Position numbers and translations under genes: made by a program. A stretch of 64,000 nucleotides of DNA from Clostridia bacterium (GTDB lineage Bacteria; Bacillota; Clostridia; Christensenellales; Pumilibacteraceae), in contig JAAWDP010000019.1 in assembly GCA_022793815.1 (NCBI GenBank), positions 105,015 through 169,014 of the forward strand, given 5' to 3'. The notes under the pieces were generated by a model. The model was not told the origin of the DNA. It searched no databases and was given only the letters and a program-made list of their open reading frames with translations. How positions within the stretch are numbered: position 1 is the stretch's first letter; every line of letters begins with the position of its first letter. This document shows, piece after piece, positions 46,242 through 54,920 of this stretch.

Positions 46242-47153
46242 TTAAAATAACCCCAAAATTGTTTTCGCAAAAAACGCAAAAGCGCTTTCTCCCGTATAAG
46301 AACGCAAAACTTTACGGTTTTTCAGTATACCGCTTTTACCTCCGGCACAAATCTTCAATAAAGGATGTGTGTCGACAATGTCCGGAAAACACGAAATCAG
46401 TTCTTTTGCCAGCATACTTCTGCCGTTTCTGTATTGCTTATGCATTACTTTTTTCATGCGCTCTTTTGTTCTCTTTTTCAATCCGCCGTCGTAAGCTCCG
46501 ACTACATTATTCTCATGCTGTCGGTATTTGATAAATGCACGGCTGTCGTAAACTATGGCATCATACAAAGACGCCACCGCCGCCACCCATACGTCATGAA
46601 TTCTGTTGAGTAAAAGCGCAAAAGAAGGACGGTGGTTTTCCGATTCGAGAATTTTAAAAAATTCTTTCGTAAAAACCATTGTGCATCCGGAAATCATATT
46701 TCGGGAAACAATCTCTTCCGGTTTTAAGTGAATGTATTTTTCGGGCTCATAACGAAGTCCGAGCGACTTCCCGTCTCCGTCTACACATTCCTGATTGGAT
46801 GCATACAGCATTTTTCCGCTCTTACGCAGCATCTCAATCGCTTCGCAAAGCTTGCAGTCCATCCAAATATCGTCTTGGTCCGAAAAAGCATAGTAATCGA
46901 AATCACTCGGTACGGAATACAGCAAGTTCATAAAACTGTTGCCGACGCCGACATTTTCGGCATAATCGACATGTATACCTTCTTTTACCGCATACTTGTC
47001 CAATATTTCTTTTGTTCCGTCCGTCGAACCGTCGTCACGAATAAAAATTTCAACCTCGACATTTGTTTGACTCAAAATACTGTCGAGCTGCTCGCACAAG
47101 AATTTTTTGCCGTTGTACGTGCTCATCAAAACCGCAACCCTATTCATTTTCAA
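46242..47153 (-). CDS. Family 2 glycosyltransferase, rhamnosyltransferase-like
   Basis: 303 aa. GT-A fold with the N-terminal VLMSTYNGKKFLCEQLDSIL, the metal motif region RDDGSTDGT and FSDQDDIW, characteristic of rhamnosyltransferases of GT2. Given rfbABCD in the operon, transfer of L-rhamnose from dTDP-rhamnose is likely, though not proven. It overlaps the licD gene by 14 bp. Confidence 0.9.
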   Translation of the reverse strand: MKMNRVAVLMSTYNGKKFLCEQLDSILSQTNVEVEIFIRDDGSTDGTKEILDKYAVKEGIHVDYAENVGVGNSFMNLLYSVPSDFDYYAFSDQDDIWMDCKLCEAIEMLRKSGKMLYASNQECVDGDGKSLGLRYEPEKYIHLKPEEIVSRNMISGCTMVFTKEFFKILESENHRPSFALLLNRIHDVWVAAVASLYDAIVYDSRAFIKYRQHENNVVGAYDGGLKKRTKERMKKVMHKQYRNGRSMLAKELISCFPDIVDTHPLLKICAGGKSGILKNRKVLRSYTGESAFAFFAKTILGLF

Positions 47154-47985
47154 TATCTTCTCCGTCTTTGTAGTACGCCGTAAATGTATGATGAGAGACC
47201 TGTTTTTCTATTGGCGGCAGAGTCATGTAATCGCCGTATATACTCGAAAGATAGGTATCGTACTCCGAAACGGCATTAAACTCGTAACCTTCAAACGGTA
47301 ATTTTATATAATCGGTAAAAACTTTTTTCGGCAGTATTTCCTTTTCCCGATAAGCTCCGCCGATTGCTGCGGCGTATTCGACCACGTTAAAATCGATTTT
47401 TTCATATTTTCTGCAAATAGACCGAAAAAGTTTGCTTTTGTCGACCGTTCTGCTTAAAACAAACATTCCGAACCTGAACGGCTCGTAATACCACGCATGC
47501 GTTTTCGATTTGAAATACTTTTTCCATTGGGATGCAACCAAAAGCGCGCGTTTAAAAGACGTCGAATTGAAAGCTTTTTTTGCTTTTTTATAGGTATCGG
47601 CAAGTCCGTCGATAACGAAAACATCTATAAATACGCCTATTTGCTGTTCCCCCGATTCGACGTTATCGTCTTTTAAAACCGTTTTCGGGTCATATACTTT
47701 GGCTGACCAATCAACATAAGACTTGTCCGTTTCGTAAGATTTGATTTTAAACGGAATATCGTCATGCGACAGGCAATAATTTATAAACGCATCGTAATCG
47801 GGACGCGGCATCATGATGTCGATATCGTCGTCCCAGGGAATAAATCCTCGGTGACGTACAGCTCCCAAAAGAGTTCCTCCGCCGAGAGAATAGCGAAAAT
47901 GCTCTCGCTCGCAAATTTCGTGAACACTTGCAAGCAAGCTCAATTCGATTTTTTTCAATTGTTGCAAATCGATTGACTTAATCAT
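47140..47985 (-). CDS. LicD-family phosphotransferase
   Basis: 281 aa. Nucleotidyltransferase-fold LicD signature: YSLGGGTLLGAVRHRGFIPWDDDIDI, with the DDDID metal triad, and a C-terminal FNAVSEYDTYLSSIYGDYMTLPP that is typical. LicD proteins transfer phosphocholine, or other phosphorylated groups, from CDP donors to surface glycans. No choline uptake or choline kinase genes are in the window, so the group may be something else (see finding on the aldolase/aminotransferase/decarboxylase set). Overlaps the upstream gene by 4 bp. Confidence 0.92.
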   Translation of the reverse strand: MIKSIDLQQLKKIELSLLASVHEICEREHFRYSLGGGTLLGAVRHRGFIPWDDDIDIMMPRPDYDAFINYCLSHDDIPFKIKSYETDKSYVDWSAKVYDPKTVLKDDNVESGEQQIGVFIDVFVIDGLADTYKKAKKAFNSTSFKRALLVASQWKKYFKSKTHAWYYEPFRFGMFVLSRTVDKSKLFRSICRKYEKIDFNVVEYAAAIGGAYREKEILPKKVFTDYIKLPFEGYEFNAVSEYDTYLSSIYGDYMTLPPIEKQVSHHTFTAYYKDGEDIENE

Positions 47986-48833
47986 TTTTTATTCGTAGAT
48001 TTTACTTTTTTTCTGAGAACAGATTTATATAACAGCTTTTTTATCCATTTCGGTGTTATAACAAAACAAAAACATCTGAAATTACTGAAAGCAGCCGTTA
48101 AACGTGAATGTTTGCCATTCTGTACAAGATATTTTTGGTCTTTCCGCCAGTCTTTATATATCCGAAAATCCTGACGGCGCCCGACCATATTGTTACCTAT
48201 CCGTACACGACACAGCACGTCTTGGATATTGTAGAATGTTGCACCGTTTACCCACATGTGCGCATAAACGGAATAGTCTTCGTTCACTGTATCGCGACCG
48301 TATCCGCCTGCTTTTACCAATGCCTCTTTACGCATCATAACAGTCATATTGTTAAGCGGCATCCTTTTTCTGAACATTTTAACAATATCTTCATGCTTTT
48401 CGGGAACAACACGTAAATCCGACGGAATATCGGGGTCTGTTTCAAATTCCTCAATCCATCCGCCTACCACATCTATATCTTCGTTTTTGCTCAACAAATC
48501 GAATTCTCGTTCGAACCTGTCGCAAACACATATATCGTCGGAATCCATTCTCGCAAAAATGGCATGTTTCACATATTCCATTCCTGCCGCAGACGCTTTA
48601 CTTTGTCCTATATTCTCAGGCAAATACACAACTTCCATTATATCCGGGAATTGTTCTTTATATCGGATTATCACATCATTCAAAGAGTCCGAAACAGGAC
48701 CGTCTACAACAAGCACCAACTGACCGGGAATAGCTGTTTGCTCTATCAAAATACTTTTCAGCGACGCACTTAAAAAATCCGAATTCTCGCCGTTATAAGT
48801 CGTCATTAAAACCGAAAAATTCTCTTTACGCAT
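47982..48833 (-). CDS. Family 2 glycosyltransferase
   Basis: 283 aa from the ATG that overlaps the end of the aminotransferase gene (GGAGA about 12 nt upstream); a longer frame upstream lies inside that gene. GT-A fold with FSVLMTTYNGENSDFL, LVLVVDGP, ARMDSDDICVCDRF and the acceptor-side MPLNNMTVMMRKEA. The C-terminal basic region may touch the membrane. Donor and acceptor unknown. Confidence 0.9.
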   Translation of the reverse strand: MRKENFSVLMTTYNGENSDFLSASLKSILIEQTAIPGQLVLVVDGPVSDSLNDVIIRYKEQFPDIMEVVYLPENIGQSKASAAGMEYVKHAIFARMDSDDICVCDRFEREFDLLSKNEDIDVVGGWIEEFETDPDIPSDLRVVPEKHEDIVKMFRKRMPLNNMTVMMRKEALVKAGGYGRDTVNEDYSVYAHMWVNGATFYNIQDVLCRVRIGNNMVGRRQDFRIYKDWRKDQKYLVQNGKHSRLTAAFSNFRCFCFVITPKWIKKLLYKSVLRKKVKSTNKK

Positions 48834-49761
48834 TTGTTCGATATATCTCCGTTTGCCATGCAGAATATTGCTTTGCGACACCCATCACGACTTTTAAATA
48901 AAGCTCATGCACTTTTTTGGTTATATCACCCTTTAAACCATTTCCGACAGTATATTTATCGACTGAAAAAATCGGTGTTATTTCCATAGCCGAGCCGCAA
49001 AGGAAAGCCTCGTCGCAAGTATACAGCTCCGTTCGGTCTATGCTTCTCTCGACAACCGAAATTCCCAAATCATCCCGCGCCAGCTTAATAACCGTATCGC
49101 GCGTAATGCTTTCCAAAACGCTGTCGGTCAAAAGCGGTGTGTACAATATCCCGTCTTTAACCATAAACAAACACGACCCGGGTCCCTCTGCGACCGTACC
49201 GTTTTCGTTAATAAACACAGCGGTATCGTACCCGTCGCGAAGCGCCTCCAATTGCGCCATTCTGCTGTTTATATAATTGGCACCGCATTTGATTCTCGGA
49301 GAAAGACTGTTATCGTTAATTCTGCGCCACGAAGATATTCGACAGTTAAGCCCTTTTTTATTATACTCGGCACTTGTTTTCGCTTTGGGTATAGGCGATA
49401 TAAACATATTTACGGGACCGACCGAACTCCAGCTGCCGAAACCGTCGACAAAGAGAGTTTGACGCACCGCAATATCTTCATGATAATTATTTGCTTTTAC
49501 CGTATCCAAAAATGCCTGCTTCAGCTCTTCCACCGAAAATCTATCTTCCATGCACAATAATTTCTGCGACCGCTTTAACCGATTTAAATGGTCATTCAAT
49601 CGAAATGCATACAGTTGCTTCTTTTGTTCGTTCCAATAGCAACGTATTCCCTCGAACACATTAAGTCCGAATTGCGCCGTAGGCGAAAGCACGTTGATTT
49701 TCGCTTCGTTTACATCGACGATATTTCCGTCAAACCAAATATATCTTTTCAAAGTTTCCAT
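48826..49761 (-). CDS. Class IV aminotransferase (branched-chain type)
   Basis: 311 aa fold-IV PLP enzyme, similar to IlvE. FGLNVFEGIRCY, the PLP lysine in SPRIKCGANYINSRMA, and NGTVAEGPGSCLFMV and CGSAMEITP are family motifs. It could be ordinary leucine/isoleucine/valine aminotransferase, but its place inside the polysaccharide operon, overlapping a glycosyltransferase gene, suggests that it makes an amino compound for the glycan. ATG overlaps the upstream stop. Confidence 0.88.
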   Translation of the reverse strand: METLKRYIWFDGNIVDVNEAKINVLSPTAQFGLNVFEGIRCYWNEQKKQLYAFRLNDHLNRLKRSQKLLCMEDRFSVEELKQAFLDTVKANNYHEDIAVRQTLFVDGFGSWSSVGPVNMFISPIPKAKTSAEYNKKGLNCRISSWRRINDNSLSPRIKCGANYINSRMAQLEALRDGYDTAVFINENGTVAEGPGSCLFMVKDGILYTPLLTDSVLESITRDTVIKLARDDLGISVVERSIDRTELYTCDEAFLCGSAMEITPIFSVDKYTVGNGLKGDITKKVHELYLKVVMGVAKQYSAWQTEIYRTNA

Positions 49762-50597
49762 TACAGTTCCTCCGTTTCATCGGCACACTCTTCATCTACA
49801 GTTTCGGAAATCATCCCGTCGCTGCCGTCCGCGGAATCGGCTTTTTCGTTCGCGCAGCTTTCGGTATTTTCCACCGCACTCTCTTCCGATTTCTCGAAAG
49901 TCTGCCCGTCTTCTTCGTCGGGCAAGTGCGCAAGCCTTATAATCTCAGCCTCCGCCAATCGGGCAGCCTCGGCATCGGAAAGACTTTCATCTGCTTTTTC
50001 TTCGTATATATCTTTTTTTGCGAAAACTTTTCCTACTGTCCCGAAAAGTATTTTTATGTCAAGCCATACTCCCTGCTTTTTAAATCCGTCTATGTACTCG
50101 TTATCGTAAGAAACTTTTTCTTCCCACGAATTCTCGTTTCTGCCTTTGATTTGAGCGAGTCCCGTAATTCCGGCGCGGACGGAAAAGCGTTTTTTGTACT
50201 TTTTATTGAGCGTATCGAAATCACCGAGTTCATACGTTACGCAAGGGCGGGGACCTACAATAGACAAATCGCCTTTGATAACATTAAACAATTGCGGCAG
50301 CTCGTCTATACTGGTATTCCTTAAAAATCTGCCGACCTTTGTCACGCGAGGGTCGCTCTTATAATTAAACAGCCCAGCCTCCTTGCTTTCGGCATCTACT
50401 ACCATAGAACGAAATTTATACATTTTAAAAATTCTTCCGTTCTTTGTTCTTCGGTCTTGCTTAAAAAATACGGGGCCTTTGGTATCGCATTTTATCGCTA
50501 TCGGTATTATAACCCATATCGGTAACAATACAATTATCAGCAGCAAAGAAGCAATTATATCGAAAACTCTTTTTAAAAATCGGTTAACCGCCAGCAT
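49761..50597 (-). CDS. Undecaprenyl-phosphate sugar phosphotransferase
   Basis: 278 aa. One membrane helix (about 12-36) followed by the bacterial sugar-transferase domain: GPVFFKQDRRTKNGRIFKMY, KFRSMVVDAE, RVTKVGRFLRNTSIDELPQL, SIVGPRP and RAGITGLAQIKGRN. These initiate repeat-unit synthesis by moving a sugar phosphate to undecaprenyl phosphate. The last 70 residues are an unusual Glu/Asp/Ala/Ser-rich acidic tail not normally part of the family. Overlaps the aminotransferase by one base. Confidence 0.93.
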   Translation of the reverse strand: MLAVNRFLKRVFDIIASLLLIIVLLPIWVIIPIAIKCDTKGPVFFKQDRRTKNGRIFKMYKFRSMVVDAESKEAGLFNYKSDPRVTKVGRFLRNTSIDELPQLFNVIKGDLSIVGPRPCVTYELGDFDTLNKKYKKRFSVRAGITGLAQIKGRNENSWEEKVSYDNEYIDGFKKQGVWLDIKILFGTVGKVFAKKDIYEEKADESLSDAEAARLAEAEIIRLAHLPDEEDGQTFEKSEESAVENTESCANEKADSADGSDGMISETVDEECADETEEL

Positions 50598-50606
50598 TCA
50601 CACCTC

Positions 50607-51818
50607 TTAAAATACAAAAGTCCCAAACAAGTCTTCAAATGTTTCCGCTCTTTTAATTACCTTTGCTTTATTCGAATCGAGTTCCAATATCGGAAAATTA
50701 GGAAGTATAAACGGCGGTTTCAGTACGACGGAATACGAGCCGACGTTTCCGAATACAGCCATGTCTCCGACCGCTAATTTACCCGAATAATGCCTGTATA
50801 AATAATCGGATTCTATACACGTAAATCCGCCGAAATCCAAGTCCGTATAGTGCATGCCGCCGTTTCCTGTTTCGACGATTTCGAGAGGAGGATTTTTTTT
50901 ATTCAAAGTAGGATTTATGTTGTATATACTGCCCAAAACGGTGGCTATATTTTTTCCTCGCACATTTTTGATGTTTACAACTTTCGAAACGAACTTCATG
51001 CAATCGCCTACAAGCGCAGACCCGGGTTCCACCAATAACAAAGGCTTCTGCCCACAACTCGAAAATCTTTCCGCAAAAAGAGGCGCAACCGCGGAAGCAT
51101 ACTCTTCATAACTCGGTATGTGTGTATCGAATTGCGCTTTAAGCGAATCATGCATTTTACCGAACAATCCGCCGCCCAAATCTATATGTTGCGGGACATG
51201 CCCCACCGCGTCAATCAAATCAAGCATTCTTTCCGCGCGGGGACGCCACGTATTCAAAGAACGGGTCGCAAAATGACATTGCAATCCAATCAAATTCAAA
51301 TTCCCGAATTTGCCGAACAGGGACAGTGCCCTATGAAAATCCTCGGACTCCGTATCGAATCCGAATCTCGAAACGACTCCGTCGCCGATGTCGAAATTAC
51401 ATCTTAAACCGACATTCAGTCTTGTTTTCGGATTTGCCCGCGCAATATCGGAAATCATTTCCAGTTCATAAGCGGAATCGATGTTTACCGTGCCGCCGGC
51501 AAGCAGGAGCTCTCCGACTTTCGCAGAATTTTTATAAGGTCCGTTCCAAATTATTTTTTCAGGCGATACCCCCACTCTCAATGCAATTTCCATTTCCATA
51601 TCGGAAACGACTTCGGCATATCCGCCTTTTTCGTTTACCTTTCGGCACAACATCGGCGTATAATTCGTTTTATACGAATATGCAATATTGAAATTAGGAT
51701 AAATATCGGAAAAGGCTTTTTTCAATTCGTCGAAATTCTTTGTGAACTGCCCGACATCGAGAATATAAAAAGCATTTCCGTAATTTTTTACGAGTTCATT
51801 CAACAAATTCTTATCCAT
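50607..51818 (-). CDS. Fold-III PLP decarboxylase (diaminopimelate/ornithine decarboxylase family)
   Basis: 403 aa. PLP lysine in NIAYSYKTNYTP, the glycine-rich phosphate loop HIDLGGGLFG, EPGSALVGD and the C-terminal CIESDYLY. The enzyme family decarboxylates D- or L-amino acids. A general lysA is possible, but the gene sits in the polysaccharide operon, overlapping an aldolase gene by 8 bp, so a role in making an amine for the glycan is favoured. Substrate unknown. Confidence 0.87.
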   Translation of the reverse strand: MDKNLLNELVKNYGNAFYILDVGQFTKNFDELKKAFSDIYPNFNIAYSYKTNYTPMLCRKVNEKGGYAEVVSDMEMEIALRVGVSPEKIIWNGPYKNSAKVGELLLAGGTVNIDSAYELEMISDIARANPKTRLNVGLRCNFDIGDGVVSRFGFDTESEDFHRALSLFGKFGNLNLIGLQCHFATRSLNTWRPRAERMLDLIDAVGHVPQHIDLGGGLFGKMHDSLKAQFDTHIPSYEEYASAVAPLFAERFSSCGQKPLLLVEPGSALVGDCMKFVSKVVNIKNVRGKNIATVLGSIYNINPTLNKKNPPLEIVETGNGGMHYTDLDFGGFTCIESDYLYRHYSGKLAVGDMAVFGNVGSYSVVLKPPFILPNFPILELDSNKAKVIKRAETFEDLFGTFVF

Positions 51819-52644
51819 TTATTTTACTCTCCGTCAGCATTCCGACAATTTCTTTTATTTTGGACTCGACAAATCTTTGATTTGACGCCAATGCATCTGC
51901 ATCCATTTGCGCCGATTTTTGTTCGCACTGTTTTATCTGCGAAATATTCTTTTCGAATGTTTCGTCCGCCTTATTTATATCCCCGTCGAAACTATAAAAG
52001 CTTCTGGACAAAATAACACGCGACGAGCCCAATCTATAATGTTCCGGAATAATATTCTCCGCAGGTAACAATCCTTTGCCTATACCGGCAATACCTCCGA
52101 ACCCATACGGAATCGCCGCCGCATGAAGTTTTTTGCACAACATTTCCACAGTACCGTTCGACAAAAGTTCGAACATAAACTTTAACCCGTAACTTAAATG
52201 CAAATCGTTTAAGCCTATATGTACCTCATCAATCCCTTTAAGCGACAACACATCGTCGACGCATTCGACAGCCTCTTTTGTTTCCAACAAAAGCGATGTT
52301 TTTGCTCTGCCTTTCACTGCATTTAAAAATTTTTCGACTTCGCCGACGCTTTTCCACATGGGAAGCATCACTATTCGAGCGCCCGAATCGACAACCTTGT
52401 CGATTTCGGTTTGCGACATTGGATTCCATGGATTTACACGCACCATAAGCTCGGATTTGTCCAAAAACGATGCAAGCGCCGCAACATCCTCTATATTATG
52501 TCGTGATTTTACCGAATCAAGATTTTTTTGTCTTTCTTCTTTGCCCAATGTTTCAAGGTCTATCCAAATACGGTCAACCCCGTATTTTTGCGCTATAAAA
52601 GCAATATCTTTATTATTTGTAATATACATCAATTTTAAAGACAT
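51811..52644 (-). CDS. HpcH/HpaI/CitE-family aldolase-like protein
   Basis: 277 aa. TIM-barrel enzyme related to HpcH/HpaI aldolases: WIDLETLGK, the conserved arginine in ELMVRVNPWNP, MLPMWKSVGEVEKFL, and the metal-binding LLLETKEAVECVDDVL with HIGLNDLHLSYG. The family joins or splits pyruvate-type acids and aldehydes. A helical tail of about 50 residues follows the barrel. First gene of the polysaccharide operon; GAAAGGAG precedes the ATG. Confidence 0.85.
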   Translation of the reverse strand: MSLKLMYITNNKDIAFIAQKYGVDRIWIDLETLGKEERQKNLDSVKSRHNIEDVAALASFLDKSELMVRVNPWNPMSQTEIDKVVDSGARIVMLPMWKSVGEVEKFLNAVKGRAKTSLLLETKEAVECVDDVLSLKGIDEVHIGLNDLHLSYGLKFMFELLSNGTVEMLCKKLHAAAIPYGFGGIAGIGKGLLPAENIIPEHYRLGSSRVILSRSFYSFDGDINKADETFEKNISQIKQCEQKSAQMDADALASNQRFVESKIKEIVGMLTESKING

Positions 52645-52687
52645 TGCTTACTCCTTTCGGCTTAAAATATACCTATTATACAGTGGT

Positions 52688-52716
52688 AGTATATCACAGT
52701 CACATTGAAATTACAA
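52688..52716 (-). promoter_or_regulatory. Promoter of the polysaccharide operon
   Basis: Minus-strand TTGTAA (52711-52716), 17-bp spacer, TATACT (52688-52693), about 45 bp before the aldolase gene. All 15 genes to rfbC follow with small gaps or overlaps. Confidence 0.6.
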
Positions 52717-52765
52717 GTCTTTTGAATACAATATGCAAAATTCTCATATCTGTCGTTATAAAGAA

Positions 52766-52792
52766 AAAGAAGCGGGGGTGGACCGCTTCTTT
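52766..52792 (-). terminator. Terminator of GH3 cassette C
   Basis: Stem AAAGAAGCGG/CCGCTTCTTT with a 7-nt loop, ending in TTTTTC on the minus strand, 37 bp after the lipoprotein stop. Confidence 0.8.
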
Positions 52793-52829
52793 GTTTTGTT
52801 ATACATAATGCTTTATGCGCCGCGTAAAA

Positions 52830-54905
52830 TCATGCCTGAGGGTCGGTATACCAGTCGACGACGGTGCCCTCGGGAACGCCGAGCTGCATATTGTCGAAGT
52901 TGTAACCGGCTCCCGCATCGCTGCTTATTACGGTGAACGTGACGACGTTTTTGCCTTTGGTAAGATGTACCGTTCCGAGTTTGACCGTTACGAACGTGAC
53001 CCAATCGCCCTCTCCTGCTTCGAGTCCCGGGATTTCGGTTTCGAATTCCTGTTTCTCTCCGCCCACGGTAACTTCGACTATATCCGTGAATTTATGAGCG
53101 GAAGAACGCTTGCAAACGGACACATACAGCGTAACGTCGCATTCTTCGGACGAAACGAGATTCCAGGTAATGGACGCGCCGACGTTGGCATTGAAGTTGC
53201 CTACGTAAGTCACCAAAGACCCGGGCTCTTTTACCGCTCTGTTCAGTGCTCCGAGCGTACCCGAAGTAAACACCGTTCTTTCGTCTTCGCCCTCGAAAAT
53301 AACTACGTTTTCGTTCGGCTTGACGTCGATAATAAATTCCGCGCTTGCGTTCTGCGCCGTTACGACCACCCTCTTCATGCCGAGGGCGCTCATGTCGGGA
53401 GCGGTTATCTTGCAGTCCGCCAAATCGACGTCCACTTCTTCGCCGCCGCGCGTAACCGCCTTTACCGTAAGTCCCGTCAAATCAAGTTCTTCGCCGAGTT
53501 TGTATTCTTTTTTGACGGAATCGGTATTGAGCCTAAGCTCGCCGTACACATAGTATTTCCTGTAAGCCACCGCATTTACGCCGAGTTTGTTTTCCAGCGT
53601 TACCTGCGCTCCTTCCGCAAGAGTAATTTCTATTTTGCGGATTCCGCTTTCAAGGTCGTTATAGCCCTGCGTTTCTTCGCCGAAAGCAATCTTCACATAG
53701 TTTTCTTCGCCGACGCCCTTGAACGGCTCGGTAAGGTGCACTTCGATTTCTTCTCCGTCCAGCTTGACCGTTACCGCCGCTTTAAGCTGCTCCTCGGTGA
53801 ACCCTTCCGCCGCCGCTGCGTTCATGCTCAGTTTCACGGTGCCCTTGTCTTTCATGCGAAGGCGGAGCGTTTTGGTTTCTCCGAGTTCGAAAGTCTTGTC
53901 GCCAACGGAATCTATCGTTTCGTCGTAAAGATTCTTGTCGACTTCTTCGGGTATGGGTTCGTTTTCCGACCAGCCGATTTGCGCGTCGGTCTTCAAAACA
54001 ATCTTATCGAAATTGTAACCGAAATCGGACGATACGTTTGTGAGTTTAATGAAATTATTACCCTTGACAAGCGATATGCATCCGAGGTTCACTTCCACGA
54101 AATCCACCCAGGTGTCGGTGTTCACGCCCGTGGACGGAACAACGGTGGGACGCTCCAACATATCATCGTTCACGATAAGTCCCACGCCCTGGGTAAAGAT
54201 TGCGGACTGCAATCTCTTGCATACGGAAGCGTACAAAGTAGCCGCGGTCGCTTTGGGCGAGTAAACCGTATAGTTTATGCTGGCTCCCGCATTGGCATTG
54301 TAGTTGCTTACGTAAACAATATCTTTGTTGCGTTCTTTTATTTCTCCGCTTGCTCCCGGGTCGTCTTTGACCGCAGTCACGCCGAGTCCGCCGCGTGCGC
54401 CCCCTACTTTCTCGACTCTCTCGTCTTCGGCTTCGAGCCAGTAGGTCTTATACATAGGATTTTCGCCGCACTTGGTTTCGCAGACCTGTTCGGTGCAGTC
54501 GGGGTCAAGACATCCCTCGCAAACGGGACATTTCTGAACGCATTCGTGCGCTTTCGGCGCGTTGACCGTTATCATATAGTTTGCGCTTTTGCCGCCGTAA
54601 GTCACCGTAACGGATTTTTTGCCCGCCTGCGTCATATCGGGCGACGACACCGTACAGTCCGCTACGGACACGGTCTTTTGCTCGCCGTCGTCCATGAACG
54701 CCGTTACGACTACGCCCTCCGCGGAAAATGTTTCGCCGATTTCGTACACCGTCTTGGCATCATCCGTCTTGACGGTTATTCTCGCCACTCCGCCGACGTC
54801 GGGTTTCGGGTCGGGTTTCGGGTCGCCGCATGCCGCAAGCAGCGCGACCGTCATAGTCATGGCAAGCACAACGAGTATGCTTACCGCTTTGCCGAATTTC
54901 TTCAT
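52830..54905 (-). CDS. Lipoprotein with Ig-like and CBM-like domains (GH3 cassette C)
   Basis: 691 aa. Lipobox LAAC with the lipidated Cys26. An Ig-like domain (KTVYEIGETFSAEGVVVTA) is followed by a cysteine-rich linker CVQKCPVCEGCLDPDC at about residue 122. Then come a beta-sandwich like CBM6/CBM35 (YWLEAEDERVEKVGG, ending YNFDKIVLK), a second Ig-like domain near residue 465 (KKEYKLGEELDLTGLTVKA), and a second CBM-like sandwich (FEGEDERTVFTSG to YNFDNMQLG). Two copies of the same binder suggest a glycan-capturing surface protein feeding the GH3. It starts 15 bp after the GH3 stop. Confidence 0.82.
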   Translation of the reverse strand: MKKFGKAVSILVVLAMTMTVALLAACGDPKPDPKPDVGGVARITVKTDDAKTVYEIGETFSAEGVVVTAFMDDGEQKTVSVADCTVSSPDMTQAGKKSVTVTYGGKSANYMITVNAPKAHECVQKCPVCEGCLDPDCTEQVCETKCGENPMYKTYWLEAEDERVEKVGGARGGLGVTAVKDDPGASGEIKERNKDIVYVSNYNANAGASINYTVYSPKATAATLYASVCKRLQSAIFTQGVGLIVNDDMLERPTVVPSTGVNTDTWVDFVEVNLGCISLVKGNNFIKLTNVSSDFGYNFDKIVLKTDAQIGWSENEPIPEEVDKNLYDETIDSVGDKTFELGETKTLRLRMKDKGTVKLSMNAAAAEGFTEEQLKAAVTVKLDGEEIEVHLTEPFKGVGEENYVKIAFGEETQGYNDLESGIRKIEITLAEGAQVTLENKLGVNAVAYRKYYVYGELRLNTDSVKKEYKLGEELDLTGLTVKAVTRGGEEVDVDLADCKITAPDMSALGMKRVVVTAQNASAEFIIDVKPNENVVIFEGEDERTVFTSGTLGALNRAVKEPGSLVTYVGNFNANVGASITWNLVSSEECDVTLYVSVCKRSSAHKFTDIVEVTVGGEKQEFETEIPGLEAGEGDWVTFVTVKLGTVHLTKGKNVVTFTVISSDAGAGYNFDNMQLGVPEGTVVDWYTDPQA

Positions 54906-54920
54906 CTTTATTTCCTCCTA

